Assembly: GCF_028993635.1 (NCBI RefSeq)
Contig: NZ_CP118631.1
Coordinates: 1,426,001 to 1,490,000 of the forward strand
Length of the DNA stretch: 64,000 bases
DNA from: Mucilaginibacter sp. SJ
GTDB taxonomy: Bacteria > Bacteroidota > Bacteroidia > Sphingobacteriales > Sphingobacteriaceae
Direction of reading: 5' to 3'
The notes under the pieces were generated by a model. It saw only the letters and a program-made list of their open reading frames with translations, did no database searches and was not told where the DNA came from. The first letter of the stretch is position 1. Each line of letters starts with the position of its first letter. The position numbers were made by a program, and so were the translations under genes. Positions 44,763-53,921 of the stretch are shown here, one piece after another.

Positions 44763-46265
44763 TTAAAAAAATCCCAGCTTGTTCTTATTATATGAGATCA
44801 GCATGTTTTTAGTTTGACGGTAGTGGCCAAGCATCATTTTATGATTTTCGCGACCAAAACCTGATTTTTTATAGCCACCAAACGGTGCATGTGCAGGATA
44901 AGCGTGGTAATTATTTACCCAAACCCTGCCGGCCAGTATAGCGCGGGGTACCTGGTAAAGCTCGTGCGCATCTCGGGTCCAAACACCTGCACCCAATCCG
45001 TACAGAGTGTCATTGGCTATCGCGATGGCTTCTTCAGTAGTTTTGAATGTGGTTACACAAGCCACCGGGCCAAAGATCTCTTCCTGGAAAATGCGCATCT
45101 TATTATTACCTTTAAACAACGTCGGCTGAATATAATAGCCGCCTTCCAGCTCACCATCAAGCTTTTTAACCTCGCCGCCGCAAAGTACCTCCGCTCCCTC
45201 TTCTTTACCAATTTTCAGGTACGATTGGATTTTTTCGTACTGGTCGTTAGATGCCTGCGCACCCATCATGGTATTCCCATCAAGCGGGTTACCCATAATG
45301 ATAGCATTAGTGCGTTCTATCACCTTCGACATAAATTTATCGTAGATGTTTTCATGCACCAGGATTCTCGACGGGCAGGTGCAAACCTCGCCCTGGTTAA
45401 GGGCAAATAATACGGCGCCTTCAACAGCTTTGTCAAAAAACTCATCATCGGCATCGGCCACCGATTCAAAAAAAATATTTGGTGATTTTCCGCCCAGCTC
45501 CATCGTAACCGGGATGAGGTTTTCAGATGCGTACTGCATAATCAAGCGGCCTGTTGTGGTTTCGCCCGTAAAAGAAACTTTGGCAACCCTTGGCGATGAA
45601 GCCAGTGGCTTACCTGCCTCCGGACCAAAACCGGTGATAATGTTCAAAACACCCGGAGGCAAAATATCCTGGATCAGTTCCATCAGCACCATAATAGATG
45701 TTGGGGTTTGCTCGGCAGGCTTCACCACGCAGCAATTACCGGCAGCAAGCGCGGGCGCAATTTTCCAGGTAGCCATCAGCAGCGGAAAATTCCATGGGAT
45801 GATCTGTCCTACTACGCCCAATGGTTCATTTAAACAAATACTTACGGTATATTCATCATGCTCGGAAATCCCGCCTTCTTCGGCACGAATTACACCGGCG
45901 AAATAACGAAAATGATCAATCACCAGCGGCAAGTCGGCAGCGCGACATTCACGAATGGCCTTTCCGTTATCAATGCACTCTACAACGGCCAAAAACTCCA
46001 GGTTGGCTTCAATAACATCGGCTATCTTATTTAATAAAGAGGCCCGGTGTGCGGCCGAAGTTTTGCCCCATGCCGGGAATGCGGCATGAGCGGCATCCAG
46101 AGCCAGTTCAACATCTTCCTTTCCTGATCGTGCCGCTTTGGTGAATACTTTGCCATCGATAGGCGAAACGTTATCAAAATATTCGCCTTTAACCGGCGGG
46201 ACAAATTTTCCGCCGATAAAATTGTCGTATTTATCCTTGAAGGATGGTTTAGAAACAGCGCTCAT
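44763..46265 (-). CDS. NAD-dependent aldehyde dehydrogenase, AldB/ExaC type
   Basis: A 500-residue ALDH that oxidises aldehydes, probably acetaldehyde or a related short-chain compound, to the acid. It contains [20 protein letters not shown], the catalytic Glu motif [12 protein letters not shown] and the catalytic Cys in [27 protein letters not shown] is the late conserved block. It is divergent from an AraC regulator and followed by DUF779, the standard aldB arrangement. Expression is probably controlled by the AraC protein through the 149-base divergent region. Confidence 0.93.
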   Translation of the reverse strand: MSAVSKPSFKDKYDNFIGGKFVPPVKGEYFDNVSPIDGKVFTKAARSGKEDVELALDAAHAAFPAWGKTSAAHRASLLNKIADVIEANLEFLAVVECIDNGKAIRECRAADLPLVIDHFRYFAGVIRAEEGGISEHDEYTVSICLNEPLGVVGQIIPWNFPLLMATWKIAPALAAGNCCVVKPAEQTPTSIMVLMELIQDILPPGVLNIITGFGPEAGKPLASSPRVAKVSFTGETTTGRLIMQYASENLIPVTMELGGKSPNIFFESVADADDEFFDKAVEGAVLFALNQGEVCTCPSRILVHENIYDKFMSKVIERTNAIIMGNPLDGNTMMGAQASNDQYEKIQSYLKIGKEEGAEVLCGGEVKKLDGELEGGYYIQPTLFKGNNKMRIFQEEIFGPVACVTTFKTTEEAIAIANDTLYGLGAGVWTRDAHELYQVPRAILAGRVWVNNYHAYPAHAPFGGYKKSGFGRENHKMMLGHYRQTKNMLISYNKNKLGFF

Positions 46266-46371
46266 AATTTTTATGGTTTTTTTGGTAACACTAATGTAGA
46301 GCTACCTCACCGTAAGGCATTTGCATTATGCTCTCAAAAGGTAGCACAATGGTCGCATTTTTTGCACCCAC

Positions 46372-46406
46372 TTGTTAATCATGATAAGTATACCTAATTT
46401 GGTATA
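46372..46406 (+). promoter_or_regulatory. Candidate araC-type gene promoter with overlapping palindromic operator
   Basis: TTG (46372-46374) and TAATTTG (46395-46401) are 20 bases apart, close to the Bacteroidetes -33/-7 pattern. The -7 region sits inside a palindrome, TATACC-N6-GGTATA (46389-46406), 8 bases before the regulator start. Protein binding there would block RNA polymerase, so autoregulation is possible. Confidence 0.45.
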
Positions 46407-46414
46407 AATTATAA

Positions 46415-47353
46415 ATGGCTATGAATAACAAAACCCTGTTATCTCCACTAAGCCTCTCACACGGAAAAGAACTGAATACCCTGGTTGAAAACCGCAAGGC
46501 TTATACCATGAACCATTGCGAACTCAACGTTTTTGAAACTTTTGAGCGCAGCGAACTGGTGCCCTTAACTTTTAGCGACCTGGTAATAACAAGCATGCTG
46601 CGCGGCAAAAAGGTGATGCACCTGTTTGATAAACCGGGGTTTGATTACCTCCCCGGTGAAACCGTTATAGTACCGCCAAATATTACGATGAAAATTGATT
46701 TCCCGGAGGCTACTATCAACCAGCCATCACAGTGCACCGCTTTGGCTATTAACCACCAGGAAATTACCAATACGCTTGATTTTTTAAATGAGAATTACCC
46801 GAGGGAAGATAAACGGGTATGGCAGCTGAATTATAACCAGTTCCACTTTTTTAATAATTATGAGCTGGCCCAGCTTATTAACAAACTTATCCGCATCAGT
46901 ACCGGCGACGCATTGACTAAAGATGTGCTGGCTAATCTCACTTTAAAAGAGTTGTTGATCCGCATTATGCAGATGCAAAACCTTAACGAGATCAGCGATA
47001 ACCTGCACGAGCTATCAAGCAGTAGCCGATTTGCCTACGTACTGGAATACATTAGGGTGCATTTAAGCGATAAGCTTAATATTGATGCCCTGAGCCAGAT
47101 GGCCTTCATGAGCAAAGCCAGCTTTTTCCGGGCGTTCAGGCACGAGCTGGGAATTTCGCCGGTTGACTATATCATTAAAGAGCGCCTCCAATTAGCCAAG
47201 CAGCTCATGAACAATCCGCATAACAGTATCTCTGAAGCCTGTTTTAAAGCCGGGTTCAATAACCTTAACTACTTTAGCCGGGCATTTAAGAAGATAGAGG
47301 GCATTACGCCAAGTTATTACAAGGCCAGGCTGCGGGGTGGGCATTTGAATTAA
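46415..47353 (+). CDS. AraC-family transcriptional regulator of the divergent aldehyde dehydrogenase
   Basis: A 312-residue regulator with an N-terminal AraC-type sensor domain (LPGETVIVPPNITMKIDFPE) and a C-terminal double helix-turn-helix (about 215-310): LNIDALSQMAFMSKASFFRAFRHELGISP and ISEACFKAGFNNLNYFSRAFKKIEGITPS. It is divergent from the aldehyde dehydrogenase with a shared 149-base promoter region, so it most likely activates that gene in response to an aldehyde or alcohol. It ends at a terminator shared with the next, convergent gene. Confidence 0.92.
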   Translation: MAMNNKTLLSPLSLSHGKELNTLVENRKAYTMNHCELNVFETFERSELVPLTFSDLVITSMLRGKKVMHLFDKPGFDYLPGETVIVPPNITMKIDFPEATINQPSQCTALAINHQEITNTLDFLNENYPREDKRVWQLNYNQFHFFNNYELAQLINKLIRISTGDALTKDVLANLTLKELLIRIMQMQNLNEISDNLHELSSSSRFAYVLEYIRVHLSDKLNIDALSQMAFMSKASFFRAFRHELGISPVDYIIKERLQLAKQLMNNPHNSISEACFKAGFNNLNYFSRAFKKIEGITPSYYKARLRGGHLN

Positions 47354-47370
47354 AAATGTAAATAGACAAC

Positions 47371-47419
47371 AAAAAACATCTCATATGTTTGCTAAACTAA
47401 ACGCATGAGATGTCTTTTT
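47371..47419. terminator. Bidirectional terminator between convergent genes
   Basis: AAAAAACATCTCAT (47371-47384) pairs with ATGAGATGTCTTTTT (47405-47419), leaving T-runs on both strands. It serves the AraC gene on the plus strand and the peroxiredoxin-like gene on the minus strand. Confidence 0.8.
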
Positions 47420-47445
47420 ATCCGATGATTTACCTTTCGGGATGT

Positions 47446-48090
47446 TTATGCCGATCTGCGGCTATTACTGATCAATGCTGATTCATAAACAGTGCTGATG
47501 ATGTCTTCGGCAGAAAAAGTGCCCAGGAAATCCCAGTCGATATGGCTGTAGATAACCTGTTTTGATGGTTCAATAATATAAGTGGCCAATAACGGCGCGT
47601 TTTCGTCAATGCCTGAAAACCTGTCCCACACCGGGTAATCATCAGAATACACCCTGAATTGCTGTGCTATTTCTTTACCAGCATCGTGATAAAAATTAAG
47701 GGTGAGGCTTTGTTCCCATGCCCATTTTTCAAGATCTTCGGTGTGCTCGTCACTAATGATAAGCAGGTTGCCGCCGCTTGCCTTAACCTCATGCTGCAAA
47801 TTATTCAGTTGTTTAAGCTGCGCCAGACCTTGCTGCCCCCAATGGCGCGAATAAAAAGAAATAACCAGCGGCTTATTCAATAAATTCCTTTGCGAAATAG
47901 GGCCATGTGTTTCGGCACCATTGTAAAATTGCTGCCAGCGGCTATAATCGTTACTTAACTTAAATTCAGGGACCAAATTGCCCGCTTTTACGGGATGTAA
48001 TGATTTCAGTTTACGAAACTTAAGATCGGGTTCGGCAACAACTTCAAGCAGATCGAAAAAAGGATATTTATTATTATTTGTGGTTTGCAT
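47446..48090 (-). CDS. Peroxiredoxin/thioredoxin-like protein lacking all cysteines and internal methionines
   Basis: A 214-residue protein. The central part is a thioredoxin-fold domain of the AhpC/TSA-like type (about residues 62-205): KPLVISFYSRHW, then GGNLLIISDEHTEDLEKWAW, and YPVWDRFSG. In active relatives FYRxxWCPxC carries the catalytic cysteine; here the site reads WGQQG. The protein has no Cys anywhere and no Met except the start, so it contains no sulfur beyond the initiator. It cannot be a thiol peroxidase. Two short ORFs ending in Cys runs precede it on the same strand. Role unknown; a sulfur-sparing stand-in for a redox protein is the inference. Confidence 0.75.
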   Translation of the reverse strand: MQTTNNNKYPFFDLLEVVAEPDLKFRKLKSLHPVKAGNLVPEFKLSNDYSRWQQFYNGAETHGPISQRNLLNKPLVISFYSRHWGQQGLAQLKQLNNLQHEVKASGGNLLIISDEHTEDLEKWAWEQSLTLNFYHDAGKEIAQQFRVYSDDYPVWDRFSGIDENAPLLATYIIEPSKQVIYSHIDWDFLGTFSAEDIISTVYESALISNSRRSA

Positions 48091-48153
48091 TTTAAAATAG
48101 ATTTATGATGTTATGGATAATGTTTTAAGGTAATTGTAGTTGAGCTTCATTGT

Positions 48154-48249
48154 TCAACAACAACGGCATAATCCATAAATTACCCGGTAACGCATGAGCA
48201 AGCCCGGCGGGGTGGCGCTGCTTAATTGTTCATTGCTGGATGTGTTCAT
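48154..48249 (-). CDS. Short upstream ORF ending in Cys-Arg-Cys-Cys (possible leader peptide)
   Basis: A 31-codon ORF from ATG 48249 (MNTSSNEQLSS...) ending ...VIYGLCRCC and TGA at 48154-48156. A second in-frame ATG at 48195 would give a 13-residue peptide with the same end. It lies 63 bases before the peroxiredoxin-like start. Three of the last four codons are Cys. A ribosome short of charged Cys-tRNA would stall just before the stop. Reality as a translated leader is inferred from the repeated theme with the next ORF. Confidence 0.45.
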   Translation of the reverse strand: MNTSSNEQLSSATPPGLLMRYRVIYGLCRCC

Positions 48250-48317
48250 AAAAATATATTAATTGAGGTCAGTAAATTTAAAGGTGCGTAACAACTTATC
48301 TTGTAGTGGAGAGAATT

Positions 48318-48350
48318 TCAACAACAGCAACACATGGGCATGTACACCAT
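48318..48350 (-). CDS. Tiny upstream ORF MVYMPMCCCC (possible cysteine-sensing leader peptide)
   Basis: Ten codons from ATG 48350 to TGA 48318-48320 encode MVYMPMCCCC: three methionines, then four consecutive cysteines directly before the stop. The frame is open much further upstream (to 48539), but that part has no recognisable sequence. It lies about 230 bases before the peroxiredoxin-like start and precedes a second ORF that ends in CRCC. Peptides ending in amino-acid runs before a stop are the classical form of attenuation leaders. Confidence 0.5.
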   Translation of the reverse strand: MVYMPMCCCC

Positions 48351-48606
48351 GCCCCGGTTTTCGGCTGGTATATGTTTGTTGCTGGTGGTTAAACTGTTGC
48401 CCGTCATCTGTTTTTGAATGTTACACGACAAATATACTATAATATCTATAAACTTAGTAGAATTTATTGAAAAATATTTCGCTGTTCTTTTTAACGTCAA
48501 AATTCCTTTTCTCCGCAGGCATTTTATATCGGCTAACATTCAATGCTCTTGCCTTTCTAAAAACAAAACCTTGTAATTTGCGTTCCGTATAACCAATAAA
48601 TTAACT

Positions 48607-50265
48607 ATGCAGAACAGGTTGAAACCGCAATATATTATCGTATTTGTTTTAAGTGTTTTAATCTTCTCCAACTGCAAAAACAACAGCAAAAAACATTACA
48701 TTTATAAAGCTGATTCCCTAAAAAAGAAAATGGCTAAAGAGTGGACAAAAACCATTCCTGGTAACTTTAGTGATCAAACTGAAGTTGTATTTGACAGTAC
48801 CCGCATCGTCACATTTCTTCAAAGCCATCCCGCTTTGGCTCTCTATGAGCAGGATCTGCGGAGTTTTTACCGTAAGCGTAAATTTGCCTATGCATGGTAC
48901 GAAAAAGGTACTTTAATTGAACAGGCCGGTAACCTGAACGACAGGCTGATGAACCTGCAAAACGAAGGCATATATAAAGGTATCCCCTATCAAAAAGATT
49001 TAGACTCACTGATATTTGACAATCATTCAAAAACAAGGGTCAAAAAACCTGATATCGGCACCGAGTTAATGCTCACTGCCCAATATTTCGCGTTTTCAAA
49101 GCTGGCTTTCCGGGGTATGAGCGATTCGGTTAGCCGTTCGGTAAACTGGTTCCTGCCGCGTAAAAAGATAGCATATGATGATTACCTGGATACGCTCTTA
49201 AAAAAAACTTCGAAACAAACCCCTGCTATAAGCGAGCCGGTATACCGCCAGTACGACCTGCTAAAAAGTTTCCTGGCCAAATACCGTCAGCTCGATGCCC
49301 ATGAGAACTGGGAACCAATTATTATCAGCAAAAAACTCAAACCCGGAGACTCGTCCGCCGTAGTTGCCCGCATAAAAGCCCGCCTATATAAACTGGAAGA
49401 TTTTAAAGGCGATACGCTCAACAATAAGTTTGATGACGAGTTCAAAGCAGCCATAACCCAATTCCAGCTCAGGCACGGCCTTAGCGCCGATGGCTTGCCC
49501 GGCCCCGGAACTATTGCCGAAATGAATGTACCGCTCAAATCACGGATCAAACAGATCATTGTGAACATGGAGCGCTGCCGCTGGCTGCCTGTAAGTTTAA
49601 CTACCGACTATCTCGCCGTAAATATCCCCGAATTTAAACTGCATGTTTATCATGCTGATAGCTTATTATGGAGCTGCAATGTGGTAGTGGGGCAAAAAGT
49701 GCATCAAACAGTAATATTCTACGGCGAAATGCAGTATGTGGTATTCAGCCCTTACTGGAACCTGCCCGAAAGTATTGTGCGCAATGAAGTGTTGCCGGCC
49801 ATGAGCAGCAACCCCAATTATCTTAACGAGCATAATATGGTCATTACCGGCCGGGAAAACGGGCTTCCCGTAATTCAGCAAAAACCCGGACCGGCAAACT
49901 CATTGGGGCTGGTAAAATTCCTGTTCCCCAATAGTTACAGTATCTATTTGCACGATACTCCTTCAAGGTCGTTGTTTGGCGAATCGTCTCGGGCGTTTAG
50001 CCACGGCTGTATCCGCGTTGGCGAACCGGTAAAACTGGCTTCATTTCTTTTAAAATACGACAGCACCTGGACAACCTCCCGCATTAATAAGGCCATGCAC
50101 CTGGGTAAAGAACAGCAGGTTACACTCAAACAAAAGATGCCTGTATTTATCGCCTATTTTACCGCCTTTACCGACAGAAATAATCTTCTCAATTTTCGCA
50201 AAGATATTTATGACCGCGATGAGCAGCTTGCATCCATGATCATGTCAGGCAGCGGGCAATATTAA
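48607..50265 (+). CDS. L,D-transpeptidase, YcbB-like
   Basis: A 552-residue protein with an N-terminal membrane or lipoprotein signal (IIVFVLSVLIFSNCKNNSK). A YcbB-type scaffold region leads to a peptidoglycan-binding domain (about 245-310, FKAAITQFQLRHGLSADGLPG) and the YkuD catalytic domain, with the active site SHGCIRVGEP (His466, Cys468). The VVVGQKVHQTVIFYGEMQYVVFSPYWNLP stretch is typical. It makes 3-3 crosslinks in peptidoglycan or attaches proteins to it, in the periplasm. It is divergent from the peroxiredoxin-like gene and its leaders; no operon partner follows. Confidence 0.92.
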   Translation: MQNRLKPQYIIVFVLSVLIFSNCKNNSKKHYIYKADSLKKKMAKEWTKTIPGNFSDQTEVVFDSTRIVTFLQSHPALALYEQDLRSFYRKRKFAYAWYEKGTLIEQAGNLNDRLMNLQNEGIYKGIPYQKDLDSLIFDNHSKTRVKKPDIGTELMLTAQYFAFSKLAFRGMSDSVSRSVNWFLPRKKIAYDDYLDTLLKKTSKQTPAISEPVYRQYDLLKSFLAKYRQLDAHENWEPIIISKKLKPGDSSAVVARIKARLYKLEDFKGDTLNNKFDDEFKAAITQFQLRHGLSADGLPGPGTIAEMNVPLKSRIKQIIVNMERCRWLPVSLTTDYLAVNIPEFKLHVYHADSLLWSCNVVVGQKVHQTVIFYGEMQYVVFSPYWNLPESIVRNEVLPAMSSNPNYLNEHNMVITGRENGLPVIQQKPGPANSLGLVKFLFPNSYSIYLHDTPSRSLFGESSRAFSHGCIRVGEPVKLASFLLKYDSTWTTSRINKAMHLGKEQQVTLKQKMPVFIAYFTAFTDRNNLLNFRKDIYDRDEQLASMIMSGSGQY

Positions 50266-50277
50266 TGTTAAGTTAAT

Positions 50278-50344
50278 AGTACTAAGTCTCAAGTAAAAAG
50301 TTAAGTTTATTGTTTTTTGACTTAGAACTTAAGACTAATGACTA
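50278..50344. repeat. Imperfect hairpin made of AAGTCT/AGACTT words
   Basis: AGTACTAAGTCTCAAGT (from 50278) can pair with ACTTAAGACTAATGACT (ending 50344) with several mismatches. It lies just after the L,D-transpeptidase gene and resembles in vocabulary the hairpin at 59032-59110. Confidence 0.5.
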
Positions 50345-50731
50345 TCCGTCGTTACATGATTAATATCACGCCGCCCTCTATCTCCCTCTTTTCTCCTTAT
50401 GCAGTTTAAAATACCGGTAACTAATAATTCCAAAATATTTTTCACGGGTTTGTAGGCAATCGTTAAAATTTAATTGTCCTCACTTTAAATCACCATAGTG
50501 CGCCCCTACAAAGGATGCTTTTCCTTTAGCACGGTGACCATTAACCAAACTATATGACATTATTAATAAACCCAGGAAAACTGATGCCTATGTAAAAAAA
50601 GCTTACTCTCCCCGCTACAGGCGATAATTACCCGGAGGGAATTACTGCCCCGAAAAAGATTTTTGAATGTTTATAACTGCGTTGTGCTTCCAGGGCGCTT
50701 CGCTATTAACTCCCTTTAAATTCAATAAAAT
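50345..50731. other. Leader region of the SusC operon
   Basis: A 387-base region with no ORF. It should contain the SusC promoter and leader. It has a G+C-richer patch around 50605-50655 (CTCTCCCCGCTACAGGCG, TTACCCGGAGGGAATTACTG) that might be structured, but I cannot identify a riboswitch or a consensus promoter. There is no sigma/anti-sigma pair or hybrid two-component gene next to the SusC gene. Confidence 0.35.
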
Positions 50732-53700
50732 ATGAAATTTTTCAAACACCCGGTGGGTGTACACAGGCCATGGGTATCAAAATCCCTCAACCTGTGTAAA
50801 TTTGCCCTTGCAGGTATGGTGCTCTTGAATATGCAGGCTTCGGCTGCTGAAGCGCCAAAAGCAAATGCCAAATCAAACTATAATTTTAACTTAAACTTCG
50901 CTAAACTTACCGGTAAGGTTGTTGACGAAAAAGGCGAACCCCTCGTAGGCGTAAGCATCAGGATCAAAGGCACCACCACAGGTACACAAACCGATGCCAA
51001 TGGTAATTTCACACTTGATGTTCAACCAAACACCGTATTAACAGTAAGCTACATCGGCTATGCTACCAAAGATGTAGCAGTGGGAGGTAAATCAACAATC
51101 ACAATTACACTAAGCGCCAACACCAACTTAAATGAAGTTGTAGTAACGGCCTTAGGTATTAAAAAAGAACAGAAAAAATTAGGTTATTCTGTATCAACAG
51201 TTAAAGGCGATTTGCTTGATAAAGCTAAAGAAACAAACGTTGCCTACTCATTAGAAGGTCGCGTAGCGGGCTTAAGTATAAGTGGTGTAAGCGGTGGTCC
51301 TGGTTCTTCAGCACGTATCTTACTACGTGGTGTAACCAGTGGTTCGGCCGGTTCTCCATTATTTGTTATCAACGGTGTACCAATGGATAACTCATCACGT
51401 GGTACATCGGGCGAATGGGGTGGTGCTGATTATGGCGACGGTATTTCCAATATCAATCCAGACGACGTTGAAACAATCACTGTACTGAAAGGCCAATCGG
51501 CGTCAGCGCTATATGGTGCTCGTGCATCAAACGGTGTAATTTTGATTACCACCAAAGGCGGTAAAAAAAATTCGGGTTTTGGTGTTGAAGTTAACAGCAA
51601 TACGCAGTTCGATAAACCAATTAACTACGAAGATTTCCAAACCCAATATGGCCAGGGTGAACACGGTATAAGGCCTGCCAATGTGGCAAGTGCTATATCA
51701 ACCGGCAACTTAGGCTGGGGCGAGAAACTGGACGGTAAACCAACTATCCAGTTTGATGGTAAAATGTACCCGTACTCAAACAAAAGCAACTATCTTGACT
51801 TTTACCGCACAGGCAGCACCTTCACCAATACCGTATCATTTGACGGCGGTAACGAAACCGGCGCTTTCAGGTTATCATTATCTGACCTACATGCCAATTC
51901 GATTGTGCCAAATAGTACTTTAGACAGGAAAACCTTCAACTTAAATGCTAACCAAAACGTTACCGATAAGTTGAACATTGCTGTTGTTGCTAACTATTTG
52001 GTTGAAAACTCGAAAAACAGGCCAAGCTTAAGTGATGGCCCGGGTAACCCTAACAACGTATTGTTCCTTGCCGCTAACGAAGATCAGGCTGCTTTAAAGC
52101 CTGGCACAACAGCTACAGGAGCTGAGCAACAGTGGAACAATGATATTTATGTTACCAATCCTTACTTTGCCGCAAATAACTTCATCAATAACACCGGCAG
52201 GAAACGTTTAATTTCGTCATTAACTGCCCGTTACGACTTCACTAAGTGGATTTATTTGCAAGCACGTATTGGTTACGATAACATCAATGACAGCCGCTTT
52301 AAAGTAACTCCTACCGGTACAGCTTACTCAAGCAATGCCGCGGGCGGTTTAGATGAACAGTCAACTGCACAGCAATACGAAATAAACTATGACGCATTGT
52401 TAGGTGTAAAACACGACATCGTAAAAGATCTCCTGTCATTCGATATATCGGCAGGTGCCAACCAACGCAGGAATAGTTATACATACACCAGCTTGAGCGG
52501 TGGTCCGTTCATTTTGCCATATTTCTACAGTTATTCAAACCTGCAAACTAAAAACGCTGCAAGTTATAACTTCTATCAATCAAGGGTTAACTCAGCTTAC
52601 TATACTGCAGATTTCTCAATTAAAAACTACCTGGTATTAAGTACTACAGGCCGTTATGATACCTACAGTACACTTTATCCTGTTGTAGTAAAAGGTAACG
52701 GAGGTATTTTTACGCCATCAGTAGCAGGTAGTTTCATTTTCTCTGAATTTACTCATCCATCATGGCTTGATTTTGGTAAACTGCGTGTATCATATGCAAA
52801 AACCAGCAACGAGCCAAGCAGCACTTACATTACCCAACAGTATTACAATATCAACAATCCTGTTAATGGTGTTGTTACCGGAGGTTTTTCAGGTGATCTT
52901 CCGAACTACTTCCTGAAACCATATACGTTGACTGAAACAGAGATTGGTACTGAGATGAAATTCTTTGGTGGCCGTGCAAGTTTAGACCTTGCCTATTTCT
53001 ATCGTAAAACTAAAGATGAGATCTTAAAAGGTAATCTTGATGTGGCAACTGGCTATAACAATCGTTACATCGGCACTCAATCAACTCAAAATAAGGGTAT
53101 AGAAATCGAGATAAAAGGAACTCCAGTTCAAACACCTTCGTTCTCATGGTCTCCATCTATCAATTTCACCTATGTGAATAATAGAATATTAAAAACCGAC
53201 GATTTAAATACGACACAAGGCTTAGGTACTTATAGGCCGTTAAATGCGAATCTTGCACTTGTGGTAGGCATGCCTGGCCCACAAGTTATGGCAACCGATT
53301 ACAAACGCAATTCATCCGGCCAGATTATTTTCGATGCAAACGGTCTGCCAGAGTCAGATGGTGTTCGTACTCCTCACGGTACTACCGTTCCTAAGTATTA
53401 TGGTGGTTTTAATAACGATTTCAGCTACAAACACATTAATTTATCATTCCTGGTTGATTACAGGTTTGGCAATAAAGTGTTATCGGCAACTAACTACTAC
53501 AGCATGTACCGCGGTTTAAATAAAGCTACTTTGCCAGGTCGTGAAGGAGGTGTGGTAGGTGACGGTGTAACTGAAGATGGCCAGAAAAATACCAAATCAG
53601 TTGAGGCCGAAGTTTACTACCAGGCTTTAGCGCAAAGAGTATCAGCTCTTAACGTACTTGACGGCAGCTTTATCAAATTACGCCAGGTTACTTTAGGTTA

Positions 53701-53914
53701 TACATTTACCAAAGGCTTCCTTACCGGCACTCCATTTAGCGGTGTAACTATCTCGGCAGTAGGTCGTAACCTTTGGACAATCATGAAACATACCAACAAC
53801 ATTGATCCTGAATCGGGCTTTGCAAACAGCCTTGCCTATGCAGGTATTGAAGGTACCAGCTTACCAAGCACACGTACCTACGGTATAAATGTTAACTTTA
53901 AACTTAAAAAATAA
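50732..53914 (+). CDS. SusC/RagA-family TonB-dependent outer-membrane transporter
   Basis: A 1060-residue outer-membrane transporter. The N-terminal signal region ends near AASAAEAP; then a carboxypeptidase-regulatory-like domain (about 58-135, LTGKVVDEKGEPLVGVSIRIKGTT), the SusC signature NEVVVTALGIKKEQKKLGYSV, and the plug domain (VAGLSISGVSGGPGSSARIL, PLFVINGVPMDN). The rest is a 22-strand barrel. With SusD it imports an oligomeric nutrient, commonly glycan or peptide. There is no N-terminal extension for an anti-sigma interaction (no STN domain). SusD starts 7 bases after its stop. Substrate cannot be told from this sequence. Confidence 0.95.
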   Translation: MKFFKHPVGVHRPWVSKSLNLCKFALAGMVLLNMQASAAEAPKANAKSNYNFNLNFAKLTGKVVDEKGEPLVGVSIRIKGTTTGTQTDANGNFTLDVQPNTVLTVSYIGYATKDVAVGGKSTITITLSANTNLNEVVVTALGIKKEQKKLGYSVSTVKGDLLDKAKETNVAYSLEGRVAGLSISGVSGGPGSSARILLRGVTSGSAGSPLFVINGVPMDNSSRGTSGEWGGADYGDGISNINPDDVETITVLKGQSASALYGARASNGVILITTKGGKKNSGFGVEVNSNTQFDKPINYEDFQTQYGQGEHGIRPANVASAISTGNLGWGEKLDGKPTIQFDGKMYPYSNKSNYLDFYRTGSTFTNTVSFDGGNETGAFRLSLSDLHANSIVPNSTLDRKTFNLNANQNVTDKLNIAVVANYLVENSKNRPSLSDGPGNPNNVLFLAANEDQAALKPGTTATGAEQQWNNDIYVTNPYFAANNFINNTGRKRLISSLTARYDFTKWIYLQARIGYDNINDSRFKVTPTGTAYSSNAAGGLDEQSTAQQYEINYDALLGVKHDIVKDLLSFDISAGANQRRNSYTYTSLSGGPFILPYFYSYSNLQTKNAASYNFYQSRVNSAYYTADFSIKNYLVLSTTGRYDTYSTLYPVVVKGNGGIFTPSVAGSFIFSEFTHPSWLDFGKLRVSYAKTSNEPSSTYITQQYYNINNPVNGVVTGGFSGDLPNYFLKPYTLTETEIGTEMKFFGGRASLDLAYFYRKTKDEILKGNLDVATGYNNRYIGTQSTQNKGIEIEIKGTPVQTPSFSWSPSINFTYVNNRILKTDDLNTTQGLGTYRPLNANLALVVGMPGPQVMATDYKRNSSGQIIFDANGLPESDGVRTPHGTTVPKYYGGFNNDFSYKHINLSFLVDYRFGNKVLSATNYYSMYRGLNKATLPGREGGVVGDGVTEDGQKNTKSVEAEVYYQALAQRVSALNVLDGSFIKLRQVTLGYTFTKGFLTGTPFSGVTISAVGRNLWTIMKHTNNIDPESGFANSLAYAGIEGTSLPSTRTYGINVNFKLKK

Positions 53915-53921
53915 CAGAGAG

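Noticed and set aside
48318..48539. The full 73-codon ORF that contains the CCCC end
   Set aside because: The upstream part shows no recognisable protein character; only the last ten codons form a sensible leader-like peptide.
50345..50731. Riboswitch in the SusC leader
   Set aside because: A G+C-richer patch is present but I could not fit a known riboswitch core or a stable alternative hairpin pair.
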